A stretch of 26,869 nt of DNA from DATKZS01 sp035527835 [NCBI: bacterium] (GCA_035527835.1 DATKZS010000082.1:1-26869), one strand, 5' to 3'; positions 1 to 7,251 are shown, counted from the stretch's first letter. Notes: generated by a model not told the origin, from the letters alone. Numbers and translations: made by a program.

Positions 1-2
1 CC

Positions 3-98
3 GCTGACCTCCATGGGTATCTGCGCAGCACCCAGCGCCAGCCCACGGTGGTCCGCTCCTTTTTCCGCGCGCCCAGCGTGCGCTACGCGGCGGCATGA
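3..98 (+). CDS. C-terminal end of an unidentified GC-rich gene (partial)
   Basis: An open frame enters from the left edge and stops at TGA 96-98, giving about 31 residues that end in RAPSVRYAAA. Codon use is GC-rich and Arg/Ala-rich, unlike the AT-rich gene that follows at once. The remainder lies outside the window and I do not recognise the family. A chance open frame cannot be excluded over so short a stretch. It is listed because the abrupt base-composition change just after its stop marks a junction. Confidence 0.3.
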   Translation, partial: ADLHGYLRSTQRQPTVVRSFFRAPSVRYAAA

Positions 99-125
99 AA
101 ATGAGGGAAAATTGTCCAAATTACC

Positions 126-692
126 TTGCTCCCCTTAATAACTAAATGCTTTGGTGATGAGAATCAAAACCTAGTATTTTCTCCCGAGGACACTATCAAG
201 AGGTCGGGCGGTGGACAAAAGCTAAATAAGTACGACCTTAAGACATCAGTAAATTGGTATGCAAAAGCGAAAGGGCCTTGCCCGATCTTGGTGGATTGTA
301 TTGGAATGACAATGAAAGAGTTTATCGAAAACTATAAAAATGATAATCTGTACATTCTGGAAAACAATAAATATGTTAGGCAGATATCAATCTATCTCAA
401 CTCTCCTTCATGGCGGACGAGAGGCTTTGTTGAAGATGTTGACTATTCGAATAACCAATTAATAATGCACATAGAAGATCTTCTGTATCCTGTTTCGGTG
501 CGAATTAATAGCGAGATTCCTCAATGGTTATTAGAATACGGAGATACTGTGGTCTGTTTTATATACAAAATCCACCAGGGGTGGAGAAGCTTGAATTCTT
601 ATGAAGGACTTGACTGGTCAAAAGTGTGGAAGACCTTCAAATTCGATGGGCATATTACAAAAGTAGATAAAGAAAATTTCTCATTATTATGA
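126..692 (+). CDS. Hypothetical protein, AT-rich, possibly 5'-truncated
   Basis: Codes for about 188 residues. I do not recognise the family. The product is soluble, with no signal peptide or membrane segment, and is rich in Asn, Tyr, Trp and Ile. The central and C-terminal part (about residues 85-150) alternates hydrophobic and polar residues as in a small beta-barrel, but no motif supports a function. The only in-frame starts are TTG at 126 or ATT codons at 111 and 120; there is no ATG and no good ribosome binding site, and a stop lies at 102-104. The gene may therefore have lost its original 5' end at the junction near position 100. Base composition and codon use are far more AT-rich than in the genes from 2377 onward, which suggests horizontal acquisition. 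The coding frame itself looks real, but the start is uncertain. Confidence 0.55.
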   Translation: MLPLITKCFGDENQNLVFSPEDTIKRSGGGQKLNKYDLKTSVNWYAKAKGPCPILVDCIGMTMKEFIENYKNDNLYILENNKYVRQISIYLNSPSWRTRGFVEDVDYSNNQLIMHIEDLLYPVSVRINSEIPQWLLEYGDTVVCFIYKIHQGWRSLNSYEGLDWSKVWKTFKFDGHITKVDKENFSLL

Positions 693-737
693 CTCATCAT
701 AAGTTATTCATAATCATGGTTAGAGGGGGAATCTCGG

Positions 738-972
738 GTCAGTTCTCAATACGTAACAATCAGCTTGACAGCCGTTTCCGATTGTCATAAAAATAGGTCA
801 TGGCCTGACCATGAAGGATGGAGTTCGCCGGTGCTGTCTATTACCTCACCGCCATCGGAAACAGCCGTGGCACCGGCACCAAGTGCGTAATTCGCATTGG
901 GCAAACAATCTAATCCTCGGGACGGCACCCAGGGATCTGCAAGAAGGCTAATGTTATATGTTGAGACCTGAC
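738..972. repeat. Degenerate inverted-repeat element, RAYT/REP-like
   Basis: The left end (738-757, GTCAGTTCTCAATACGTAAC) and the reverse complement of the right end (953-972) match at about 15 of 20 positions. Both resemble the perfect ends of the element at 2008-2198 (GTCAGGTCTTAAC...). The 235-bp interior holds no convincing gene. It lies in the 375-bp gap 693-1067 between two AT-rich genes. The right end runs into a 13-bp tandem duplication (968-993). It is probably an older, decayed copy of the same non-autonomous element. Confidence 0.45.
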
Positions 973-993
973 GCCAAAGTCTGACGCCAAAGT
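968..993. repeat. 13-bp perfect tandem duplication
   Basis: CTGACGCCAAAGT occurs twice with no spacer (968-980 and 981-993), at the right edge of the degenerate element at 738-972. It is probably a local slippage or insertion scar. No other function is visible. Confidence 0.7.
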
Positions 994-1067
994 CTCCCAA
1001 GCTCCGTAAGGGAAAAAACAGTGGTGAGATCAAGGCGGCTCCATATCAATCATGTCATAAAGGCGAT

Positions 1068-1952
1068 ATGAAAAAGAAGAAAAAAAAGGACAAGAGAAGA
1101 AAATCTTCGCCAAAGTTTTCTCTATCAAAAAGTGTCGAGAGAAGATTGGGGATGCACAGGAAGCAATATGCTGATTCATGGTCAGGTAATCAATCGCGCC
1201 AGTTTGAGCAAGAAGGTCTTTATCAATGGATGGCTAGCTTCTTGGGTGGTTATAACAGAATTCTTGAAATCGGTACAGGGGATGGAAGATCACTGTCAGC
1301 CTGTGCCCAAAAAGGCCATAAGGTAGTAAGTATTGATGAAAATCCTGCATGCCTTGATCTGGCAGAAAATATTCTTAAAGAGAGGCGTATACCTTTTAAG
1401 AGAATCAAACGAGAGAAATTACATATAATAGGCGAGGACCACCTGATAACATACGATGTAGTAGATACGAAATATGGCGAGGAAAATATTATCACAGAGG
1501 GTGATATAACAGACGATCAACATCTTGAGCAATGGCTTAATGAGGTCGGTCCCTTTGACGCTGTTATTTGTTGGCTCATAGGAACTCACGGATCAAGGCA
1601 AATGAACAAAAAAATAAAAATGGCTGGGATCAACAGCGATGGGATATACCGACTTTATGTCCAGAATAGAGTATACGTTCTTGCGGATAAACTGCTCAGG
1701 AGTGGTGGCATATTAAACATTGTAGACAGGGGCGCAGTGCCAGACAGTGAGTTTTTTCTAAAAGACATTCTTCGTGCTCACAGGGAACAAGCAAGTGTTA
1801 CAAATCTCGAAGTGTTTGATTTAAAATGGAGAGAATATAGGGAGCCTTGTTCTAAAGAAGCTGTCAAGATGGTACAGACCCCAGGAATACTTGGATTAAG
1901 ACAAGATATGAGCCGCCTTAGTTTTATTTCTGTTACAAGTAAAAAACCATAA
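1068..1952 (+). CDS. Class I SAM-dependent methyltransferase, AT-rich
   Basis: Codes for 294 residues. A Rossmann-type methyltransferase core is visible: motif I, ILEIGTGDGRS (residues 65-75), forms the SAM-binding glycine loop, and VVSIDENP (about 86-93) supplies the acidic residue expected to bind the ribose hydroxyls. A very basic N-terminus (six Lys after Met, then KDKRRK) could be a nucleic-acid or membrane-contact tail. The substrate cannot be told; no zinc finger, TPR or other partner domain is present. The ATG at 1068 follows AAAGGCG, a weak ribosome binding site. Composition is AT-rich like the gene at 126-692 and unlike the core genes. The gene sits between two inverted-repeat elements, consistent with acquisition as part of an accessory patch. 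The methyltransferase assignment is firm; the role is unknown. Confidence 0.85.
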   Translation: MKKKKKKDKRRKSSPKFSLSKSVERRLGMHRKQYADSWSGNQSRQFEQEGLYQWMASFLGGYNRILEIGTGDGRSLSACAQKGHKVVSIDENPACLDLAENILKERRIPFKRIKREKLHIIGEDHLITYDVVDTKYGEENIITEGDITDDQHLEQWLNEVGPFDAVICWLIGTHGSRQMNKKIKMAGINSDGIYRLYVQNRVYVLADKLLRSGGILNIVDRGAVPDSEFFLKDILRAHREQASVTNLEVFDLKWREYREPCSKEAVKMVQTPGILGLRQDMSRLSFISVTSKKP

Positions 1953-1963
1953 CGCTGATGGGA

Positions 1964-2022
1964 TGGGGAGGCGGTGGGGAGGCGGGGTCAGGTCTTAATG
2001 GGGAGGCGGGGTCAGGTCTTAA
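1964..2022. repeat. Tandem 24-bp repeats overlapping the element end
   Basis: A 24-bp unit containing GGGGAGGCGGGGTCAGG followed by TCTTAA occurs twice back to back (1975-1998 and 1999-2022), preceded by a partial unit (1964-1974). The second unit runs into the left end of the inverted-repeat element at 2008-2198. It appears to be an amplified element terminus. Confidence 0.75.
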
Positions 2023-2198
2023 CATTTAACATTCACGATGTCTCGAATGTGGGCCGCTGAGGGAAAAGGCGGGATTGAGGCATGGCGGAGCGTGCCTGGC
2101 AAGTCTGTCGTGCCGATGAATGAGAATACCATCCATATGCCATAAGCTCCTCTTACCATTATACAGATGCGTAAAGTTAAATGTTAAGACCTGACCCC
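2008..2198. mobile_element. MITE/REP-like element with perfect 23-bp inverted ends
   Basis: The ends at 2008-2030 and 2176-2198 are perfect 23-bp inverted repeats (one begins GGGGTCAGGTCTTAAC, the other ends GACCTGACCCC). The 191-bp interior has no credible coding frame. Ends of this GGGGTCAGGTC type are, to my knowledge, common in deltaproteobacterial genomes next to Y1/RAYT transposases; that link is background recall and no transposase is present here. It occupies most of the gap 1953-2376, whose remainder carries the promoter of the next gene. Confidence 0.7.
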
Positions 2199-2289
2199 TC
2201 ACTCCTCAAGCCACGGATTGGCCAAAGTTCGAAGTTTGCGGATACAATATTTTAACGACATTCCAGCGGATTTCATGGTTCCTCCCGGC

Positions 2290-2318
2290 TTGACAGCCTC
2301 ATAGCCAGGCTCTAGTAT
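2290..2318 (+). promoter_or_regulatory. Sigma-70-type promoter of the GRE gene
   Basis: TTGACA (2290-2295) is followed after exactly 17 bp by TAGTAT (2313-2318). Transcription would begin near 2325, giving a leader of about 50 nt before the ATG at 2377. The site lies just downstream of the mobile element at 2008-2198. No operator or riboswitch-like fold is apparent. Confidence 0.6.
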
Positions 2319-2376
2319 CAGATAGCAGGGCTTATGCAGCTTACTTGATGTCGGAAAGCATCGAGGGAGGATACCT

Positions 2377-5322
2377 ATGTCGGCGTTTACGGACGGATTG
2401 GCGGAAAAATACAGTCCTTTGCTTTTGGACGGCGTGCTCAAGATCGCCTCGGTGCGGGCCCGGCTGGACAAGAAGTTCCGGAGCAATATTTACGAGGACG
2501 TGGGCAACGGCCTGGAGCCGTGGAACGCCAGGATCATGTTCCGGACCAAGGACAACTCGTGCGTGCGTCACGTGATCATCGCGGGCGGGCGGTTCAAGTC
2601 GGGCAAGGGCCCGGTGGACAATCCCGACGTGACCTTCGTGCTCAAGGACCGGGCCGCCCTGAAGAGGATGCTGATGGGCGACAGCGCCGAGTCCATGGAC
2701 ATGCTCTTGAAGAACGAGCTGACCTTTGACGGCAACATGGCGGTGGTGACAAGGTTCGCGTATTTGTTGGAGCGCATGACGGCGGGCAAGGAGCGCGGCC
2801 TGAACCCGCGCCACGACTACCTGTACAACAGCGAGCTCGCGCCGGCCCGGAAGCCTCTGCCCATGAAGCCGGGCGACGAGGTGAAATACCTCTCCGATCC
2901 CGCATTCTCCGACTGGACCATTGACGACTTTCCCCGCCTCAAGACCTTCCTCCACGACTTCTTCAGCACCAGGCCCGAGATGTCCACCGAGCGGGCATGG
3001 CTGATGACGGACTATTTCAAGAAGCACGGGTACGAGACCGCGCCCGACGGCACCCCGCTCGACCCCGAGCTCCGCCAGGCCGAGGCCTACAACCATCTGA
3101 TGCAGCAGCGCAAGCCGGTGGTCCACAAGAACCAGCTCGTGGCCGGGAGCACCACCGAGAAGAAAATCGGCATCCCCGTTTACCCGGACCTGGGCGGCGT
3201 GTTCATCTGGCCGGAGCTTTATACCATGCACACCCGGAGCCTGAACCCGTACCTCATTTCGCAGGAGGACCGAAGAAAGCTCAACGAGGACATCTTCCCG
3301 TACTGGATCCACCGCAACATGCGGGAGGTCGCGCGCAAGAAGGCGGGCAACCCGCAGAGCATGAGGCTGGATGAGCGGTTCGTGATGTATTTCCAGTGGA
3401 AGGCGCACTCGCTGTCGCACACCATCCCGGACTTCGAGACGGTGCTGGGCAAGGGCCTGGCCGCGGTGGCGGAGGAAGCGAGCGAGCACGAGAAGAAGGC
3501 GGCCGACGGCAAGGCGCGGAATTTTTACAAGTCCACGCGCCTGTGCCTGGAAGGCGTGATGAGCTACGCGCAGCGGCTCTCCGAGGAGGCCGCGCGGCAG
3601 GCGAGTGCGGAGCCGGACCCGGCGCGGAAGGCGGAGCTCACCGAGCTCGCGCGCATCTGCCCGAAGGTCCCGGCGGGACCCGCCGAGACGCTTGACGAGG
3701 CCGTGAACAGCATGTGGATCACCTGGGTGGCCTGCCACATGGAGAACACCAACGCCGGCCTGTCCATCGGCCGGGTGGACAAGTGGCTCCAGCCTTACTT
3801 CGCGGCGGACCTGGACCAGATCGCGGACGGGGAGGCGCGCAAGGCCTACATCCGCCACGCGGTCGAGCTGATCGGGTGTTTTTTCATGTGCTGCACGGAC
3901 CATCTGCCGCAGGTCGCGGACCTGGGCAACAAGCTGTTCGGCGGCTCCAGCTCCGACCAGGCCATCACCCTGGGCGGCGTGGACGAGGACGGCTCGAACG
4001 CGGTCTGCGACATGACCTATATCATCCTGAAGATCGCGGAGATGCTTAGGCTGCGCGACCCGAACCTGAACGCGCGCTATCACGTCGGGGTGAACTCCGA
4101 GGACTACCTGAATCGCCTGTGCGAGGTGAACATGCTCACCGGCTCGACCCCCTCCATCCACGGCGACAACGCCGTGCTCGCCGCGCTCGTCAACCAGGGC
4201 TTCCCTCTCGAGGACGCGCGCGACTGGAGCGCCACCGGCTGCGTCGAGCCGACCATGTCCGGCCGCCACTACGGACACACCAACTGCATGATGTTCAGCC
4301 TGGTCGCGCCCTTCGAGATGGCGCTCTACAACGGCTATCACCCGCTCTGCGACGAAGTGATCGGGCCCAAGACCGGCGACGTCAGCGAGTTCGACACCTT
4401 CGAGAAATTCCTCGACGCCTACAAAACGCAGCTCACCTGGCTCGCCGAGAAGTCCATCGAGTGCAACAACCTCTTCGGCGAAACCCACCGCTACGTGCGG
4501 CCGACCCCGTTGCTCTCCTCCATCATCCGCGGCTGCATGGACAAGGGCAAGGACCTGATTGACGGCGGCGCCAGACACAACAGCTCCGGCACCGCCATGA
4601 TCGGCCTGACCGACGTGGTGGACTCGCTGATGGCGGTGAAGAAGCTGGTGTACCAGGAGAAGCGCGTGGACTTCCCGACCCTGCTCGACGCGCTCCGCAA
4701 GGACTTTGCCGGCTACGAGACGCTGCACGCGCGCATCCTGAACAAGGTCCCCAAGTTCGGCTCCGGCGATCCCGAAACCACCGCCATGGCCGAGCACATG
4801 ATCAACTTCCTCTATGACCTCTACCAGTCGCACTCGAACTACCGCGGCGGAAAATACACCACCGGCTTCTGGTCCATGTCCAACCACGTGGCCTTCGGTG
4901 TGCTCTCCGGCGCCCTGCCCTCGGGGCGGCGCAAGTATAAGCCGTTCACGCCCGGCATCACGCCGTCGCCGGGGACCAAGGACACCCTGCTCCAGCAGAT
5001 CCAGACCATCGCCGGACTCGACCCCGTCAAGATGCCCAACAACATCGCCTTCAACGTGAAAGTCATGCCCGACCCCAAGGACACCCCCGAGCAGGCCCTC
5101 AACACCATGGCCGCATACGCCAAGACCTACCTCCACTCCGGCGGCATGCAGATGCAGTTCAACGTCATGTCCACCGCCGAGATGAAGGACGCCATGGCCC
5201 ACCCGGAAAAACACAGAAACCTCATGGTCCGCATCTCCGGCTATAACGCCTACTTCGTGGAACTGAACAAGGACCTGCAACTGGAGCTCATCGAGCGCAC
5301 CGAGCATTGCCTGGGGAAATGA
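2377..5322 (+). CDS. Glycyl radical enzyme with N-terminal SCP2-like domain
   Basis: Codes for 981 residues. The C-terminal part is a pyruvate formate-lyase superfamily enzyme: the thiyl-radical cysteine is C622 in ATGCVEPTMSG and the glycyl radical site is G955 in VRISGYNAYF. Cys-x-Glu (C622, E624) is the pattern of non-PFL members such as diol dehydratases and CutC, not the Cys-Cys pair of pyruvate formate-lyase. The first 135 or so residues resemble an SCP2 sterol/acyl-binding domain (VDNPDVTFVLKD, then LLKNELTFDGNMAVVTRFAYLL, split here as LLKNELTFDG and NMAVVTRF). That accounts for the extra length over the usual 760-870 residues. The ATG follows GAGGGAGG. Its activase (6289-7206) and a small Cys protein (6089-6283) lie downstream, separated by a toxin-antitoxin pair. 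The reaction is unknown; a hydrophobic or acyl-carrier substrate is inferred from the SCP2 domain. The enzyme should be oxygen-sensitive and cytoplasmic. Confidence 0.93.
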   Translation: MSAFTDGLAEKYSPLLLDGVLKIASVRARLDKKFRSNIYEDVGNGLEPWNARIMFRTKDNSCVRHVIIAGGRFKSGKGPVDNPDVTFVLKDRAALKRMLMGDSAESMDMLLKNELTFDGNMAVVTRFAYLLERMTAGKERGLNPRHDYLYNSELAPARKPLPMKPGDEVKYLSDPAFSDWTIDDFPRLKTFLHDFFSTRPEMSTERAWLMTDYFKKHGYETAPDGTPLDPELRQAEAYNHLMQQRKPVVHKNQLVAGSTTEKKIGIPVYPDLGGVFIWPELYTMHTRSLNPYLISQEDRRKLNEDIFPYWIHRNMREVARKKAGNPQSMRLDERFVMYFQWKAHSLSHTIPDFETVLGKGLAAVAEEASEHEKKAADGKARNFYKSTRLCLEGVMSYAQRLSEEAARQASAEPDPARKAELTELARICPKVPAGPAETLDEAVNSMWITWVACHMENTNAGLSIGRVDKWLQPYFAADLDQIADGEARKAYIRHAVELIGCFFMCCTDHLPQVADLGNKLFGGSSSDQAITLGGVDEDGSNAVCDMTYIILKIAEMLRLRDPNLNARYHVGVNSEDYLNRLCEVNMLTGSTPSIHGDNAVLAALVNQGFPLEDARDWSATGCVEPTMSGRHYGHTNCMMFSLVAPFEMALYNGYHPLCDEVIGPKTGDVSEFDTFEKFLDAYKTQLTWLAEKSIECNNLFGETHRYVRPTPLLSSIIRGCMDKGKDLIDGGARHNSSGTAMIGLTDVVDSLMAVKKLVYQEKRVDFPTLLDALRKDFAGYETLHARILNKVPKFGSGDPETTAMAEHMINFLYDLYQSHSNYRGGKYTTGFWSMSNHVAFGVLSGALPSGRRKYKPFTPGITPSPGTKDTLLQQIQTIAGLDPVKMPNNIAFNVKVMPDPKDTPEQALNTMAAYAKTYLHSGGMQMQFNVMSTAEMKDAMAHPEKHRNLMVRISGYNAYFVELNKDLQLELIERTEHCLGK

Positions 5323-5431
5323 TACGTTGATAAAAATTATTTAGCGGCCTTCCCTGACGCATATTGGCCGGGCAAGTATTGGCTTTGAGGTTGGCTACCG
5401 TTGATATTAGAATAAAGGGGAGGGCCAGAAC

Positions 5432-5728
5432 TTGGACCAAATAAAAATAGAACGGGAAAAGCTGATCGGATTTTGCAAAAAGCACCATATCCGCAAGCTT
5501 TCTTTTTTTGGTTCCGCGATCCGTGATGATTTCAGCCCGGCGAGCGATCTGGATGTTCTGGTTGAATTCGAGCCGGAGCATGTCCCTGGCCTCACCTTTT
5601 TCCGCATGGAACAGGAGCTTTCCGATCTTTTTGGCCGCAAGGTGGACCTTAATACCCCGCAGTTCCTGAGCCGGCATTTCCGGGACCGCGTGTTAGCAGA
5701 GGCGGAGGTCATGTATGTCGCGGCATGA
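5432..5728 (+). CDS. mntA: MntA-type nucleotidyltransferase antitoxin
   Basis: Codes for 98 residues, a minimal nucleotidyltransferase. GS-x10-DxD is complete (G27, S28, D39, D41) and a third acidic residue, D72 in KVDLN, is in the expected place. In type VII HEPN/MNT systems such proteins AMPylate the partner HEPN toxin and so silence it. The start is TTG at 5432, chosen because AAAGGGGAGGG lies 9-19 nt upstream and no ATG is available. Its end overlaps the next gene by 14 bp, which implies translational coupling. It begins 109 bp after the GRE stop, and the pair separates the GRE from its activase. The family assignment is firm; activity as an antitoxin is inferred from the pairing. Confidence 0.88.
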   Translation: MDQIKIEREKLIGFCKKHHIRKLSFFGSAIRDDFSPASDLDVLVEFEPEHVPGLTFFRMEQELSDLFGRKVDLNTPQFLSRHFRDRVLAEAEVMYVAA

Positions 5729-6062
5729 AAATGTCCTGCGCCTGCGCCACATGCTCGATCATGCCCGCGAGGCCTGGGAAATGGCGCAGGGCCGTACGCG
5801 TGAAGATCTGGACACTGACCGCCAGCTCAATCTTTCCCTGGTGAGACTGCTTGAGGTTGTGGGCGAGGCCGCGGCGAGGGTCCCGAGAGAATATCAAGCC
5901 GCGCATCCTGAGATATTATGGCCGGAAATCATTAGCCTCAGAAACCGTCTGATCCACGGCTATGATGAGGTTGACTTCGACATCCTCTGGACTATAGTCA
6001 CCAACGATCTGCCTCCGCTTATTGAATCGCTAAACAGGATTCTGGCGGAAGATAGGGAATAG
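5715..6062 (+). CDS. hepT: HepT-like HEPN-domain toxin
   Basis: Codes for 115 residues, largely alpha-helical. The HEPN RNase motif R-x4-H-x-Y is intact (R76, H81, Y83 in RNRLIHGYDEV); in characterised systems the tyrosine is AMPylated by MntA. The ATG at 5715 follows GGAGG inside the antitoxin gene; another ATG at 5711 is out of frame. It overlaps MntA by 14 bp. The stop at 6062 is only 26 bp before the small Cys protein, so the downstream GRE partner genes are probably read on the same transcript. No decay of catalytic residues is visible, so the pair may be functional. An alternative is a housekeeping HEPN/NTase pair without toxicity. Confidence 0.88.
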   Translation: MSRHENVLRLRHMLDHAREAWEMAQGRTREDLDTDRQLNLSLVRLLEVVGEAAARVPREYQAAHPEILWPEIISLRNRLIHGYDEVDFDILWTIVTNDLPPLIESLNRILAEDRE

Positions 6063-6088
6063 GGGCCTTGAAGAAAAGGGGGGAGAAC

Positions 6089-6283
6089 ATGGCCGAATCC
6101 AATTGCCGCAAGTGCCCGTTTCGGGCGAAGTATGACAATAACCGGAAGTCGCTGCTGGGCCGGCTGTGGCGGTTCCACATCAACTTCTGCCCGGGCTGGA
6201 AGGCCTTCATGAAGTCGCTGCCCCAGGAGGAGAAGGCCTCGCTCATCCAGCAGTACGGGCTCAAGGCCGAGAAGTTCATGTAG
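6089..6283 (+). CDS. Small Cys-containing protein, candidate GRE accessory subunit
   Basis: Codes for 64 residues from the ATG at 6089, which follows a strong GGGGGGAG (6078-6085); an in-frame TTG at 6068 is less likely. Visible landmarks are C6-x2-C9-P, an aromatic RLWRFHINFCPGWKAF stretch with H30 and C34, and a charged helical C-terminus. Three cysteines plus one histidine could bind an iron-sulfur cluster. Small subunits of benzylsuccinate synthase and 4-hydroxyphenylacetate decarboxylase carry such clusters, and a His/3-Cys ligand set is known in the latter. That is analogy, not detected homology. The stop is 5 bp before the activase ATG, so the two are surely co-transcribed. It could instead be a zinc-binding chaperone for the activase. 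Function is not established. Confidence 0.8.
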   Translation: MAESNCRKCPFRAKYDNNRKSLLGRLWRFHINFCPGWKAFMKSLPQEEKASLIQQYGLKAEKFM

Positions 6284-6288
6284 GATTC

Positions 6289-7206
6289 ATGGCGGAACCG
6301 GGAAAAAGAAGGCCGCTGATCGCGGAGATCAAAAGGAACAGCCTGGACGACGGCCCGGGCATCCGCTCGGTCGTGTTCTTCAAGGGCTGCCCGCTCTCGT
6401 GCGTATGGTGCCACAACCCGGAGTGCATCGGCGCGGGCCCGGAGCTGATCTATCGAGAGACGCAGTGCATCGGCTGCCGGACCTGCGCCAAGGTCTGCCC
6501 GGAAAAGGCCATCCCGGAAAAGGACGGCCCGGCGGCCGTGGACCGCGAAAAATGCAACCTGTGCGGTGTGTGCGTCGAGGAATGCCCCTCCGGCGCGCTC
6601 GCCATCGTGGGCAAGTATTACACGCCCGACGAGCTGGTGGAGGCGCTGGCGCGCGATAAGGCGTTTTACGACAACTCCGGCGGCGGCGTGACCCTCTCCG
6701 GCGGCGAGCCGACCCTGGCCCTGGACTACACGGCGGAGATCGCGAAAAAATTAAATGAGCGCGGCATCCGGGTATTGATCGAGACCTGCGCCGACTTCGA
6801 CTGGGACCGCGTCAAGGAAAAGCTCCTGCCCTGGGTTGACCTCGTGTTCGTGGACATGAAGCTCTGCGCCGAGGACCTCCACAAGAAATTCACCCGCCGC
6901 GACAACGCGCGCATCAAGCAGAATATCGAGCGGCTGATCGCCCTCGAATCTCCCCGCGTCCTGGTCCGCGTGCCCCTCATCCCCGAGGTCACCGCCACGC
7001 GCGAGAACCTGGTGGCCATCGCTGAATGGATGCGCTCCCACGGGCTCAAGCGCATCGCGCTGCTCCCCTACAACCCCCTCTGGCTCGCCAAAGCCCGCGG
7101 CCTGGGACAATCGCCCTCCTACCAGCGCGACACCTGGATGAGCAAGGAGGAACGCGAGGCCGTGAAAAAAATCTTCGCGGAATTCGAGATCGAGAGGGAC
7201 ATCTGA
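6289..7206 (+). CDS. Glycyl radical enzyme activating enzyme (radical SAM)
   Basis: Codes for 305 residues. It uses SAM and a [4Fe-4S] cluster to abstract hydrogen from the GRE glycine (G955 of the protein at 2377-5322). The radical SAM motif is C34-x3-C38-x2-C41 in KGCPLSCVWCHNPE, preceded by the activase hallmark DGPGIRSVVFFKGC. Two ferredoxin-type clusters are inserted: C60, C63, C66, C70 and C89, C92, C95, C99, as in activases of non-PFL GREs (diol dehydratase, CutC, benzylsuccinate synthase types); PFL activase lacks them. SGGGVTLSGGEP is the SAM-binding GGE region. The ATG at 6289 was chosen over an upstream in-frame start because it lies just after the preceding stop; the longer form would overlap that whole gene's second half. 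The family is certain; the cognate GRE is inferred from proximity. Confidence 0.95.
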   Translation: MAEPGKRRPLIAEIKRNSLDDGPGIRSVVFFKGCPLSCVWCHNPECIGAGPELIYRETQCIGCRTCAKVCPEKAIPEKDGPAAVDREKCNLCGVCVEECPSGALAIVGKYYTPDELVEALARDKAFYDNSGGGVTLSGGEPTLALDYTAEIAKKLNERGIRVLIETCADFDWDRVKEKLLPWVDLVFVDMKLCAEDLHKKFTRRDNARIKQNIERLIALESPRVLVRVPLIPEVTATRENLVAIAEWMRSHGLKRIALLPYNPLWLAKARGLGQSPSYQRDTWMSKEEREAVKKIFAEFEIERDI

Positions 7207-7251
7207 GCTTTCTTGATTGAAACCATCGTCCTTTTATGACACGATCAAATC

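Noticed and set aside
765-793. TTGACA and TAAAAA separated by 17 bp
   Set aside because: Promoter-like, but it lies inside a degenerate repeat element 275 bp before the next gene, with no supporting context.
785-1033. 82-codon minus-strand frame in the 693-1067 gap
   Set aside because: Lies inside the decayed inverted-repeat element and tandem duplication, with no motif and no convincing start.
2199-2486. 95-codon minus-strand frame ending at the mobile element
   Set aside because: Its upstream half overlaps the start of the GRE gene and the frame has no recognised domain. The last 45 or so residues might be a remnant of another gene, but that cannot be supported.
2341-5307. A 988-codon open frame on the minus strand opposite the GRE gene
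   Set aside because: It mirrors the GRE frame and is His/Val/Gly/Arg-rich low-complexity protein without a recognisable domain, as expected from strong GC bias at third positions. The plus-strand gene has full catalytic motifs.
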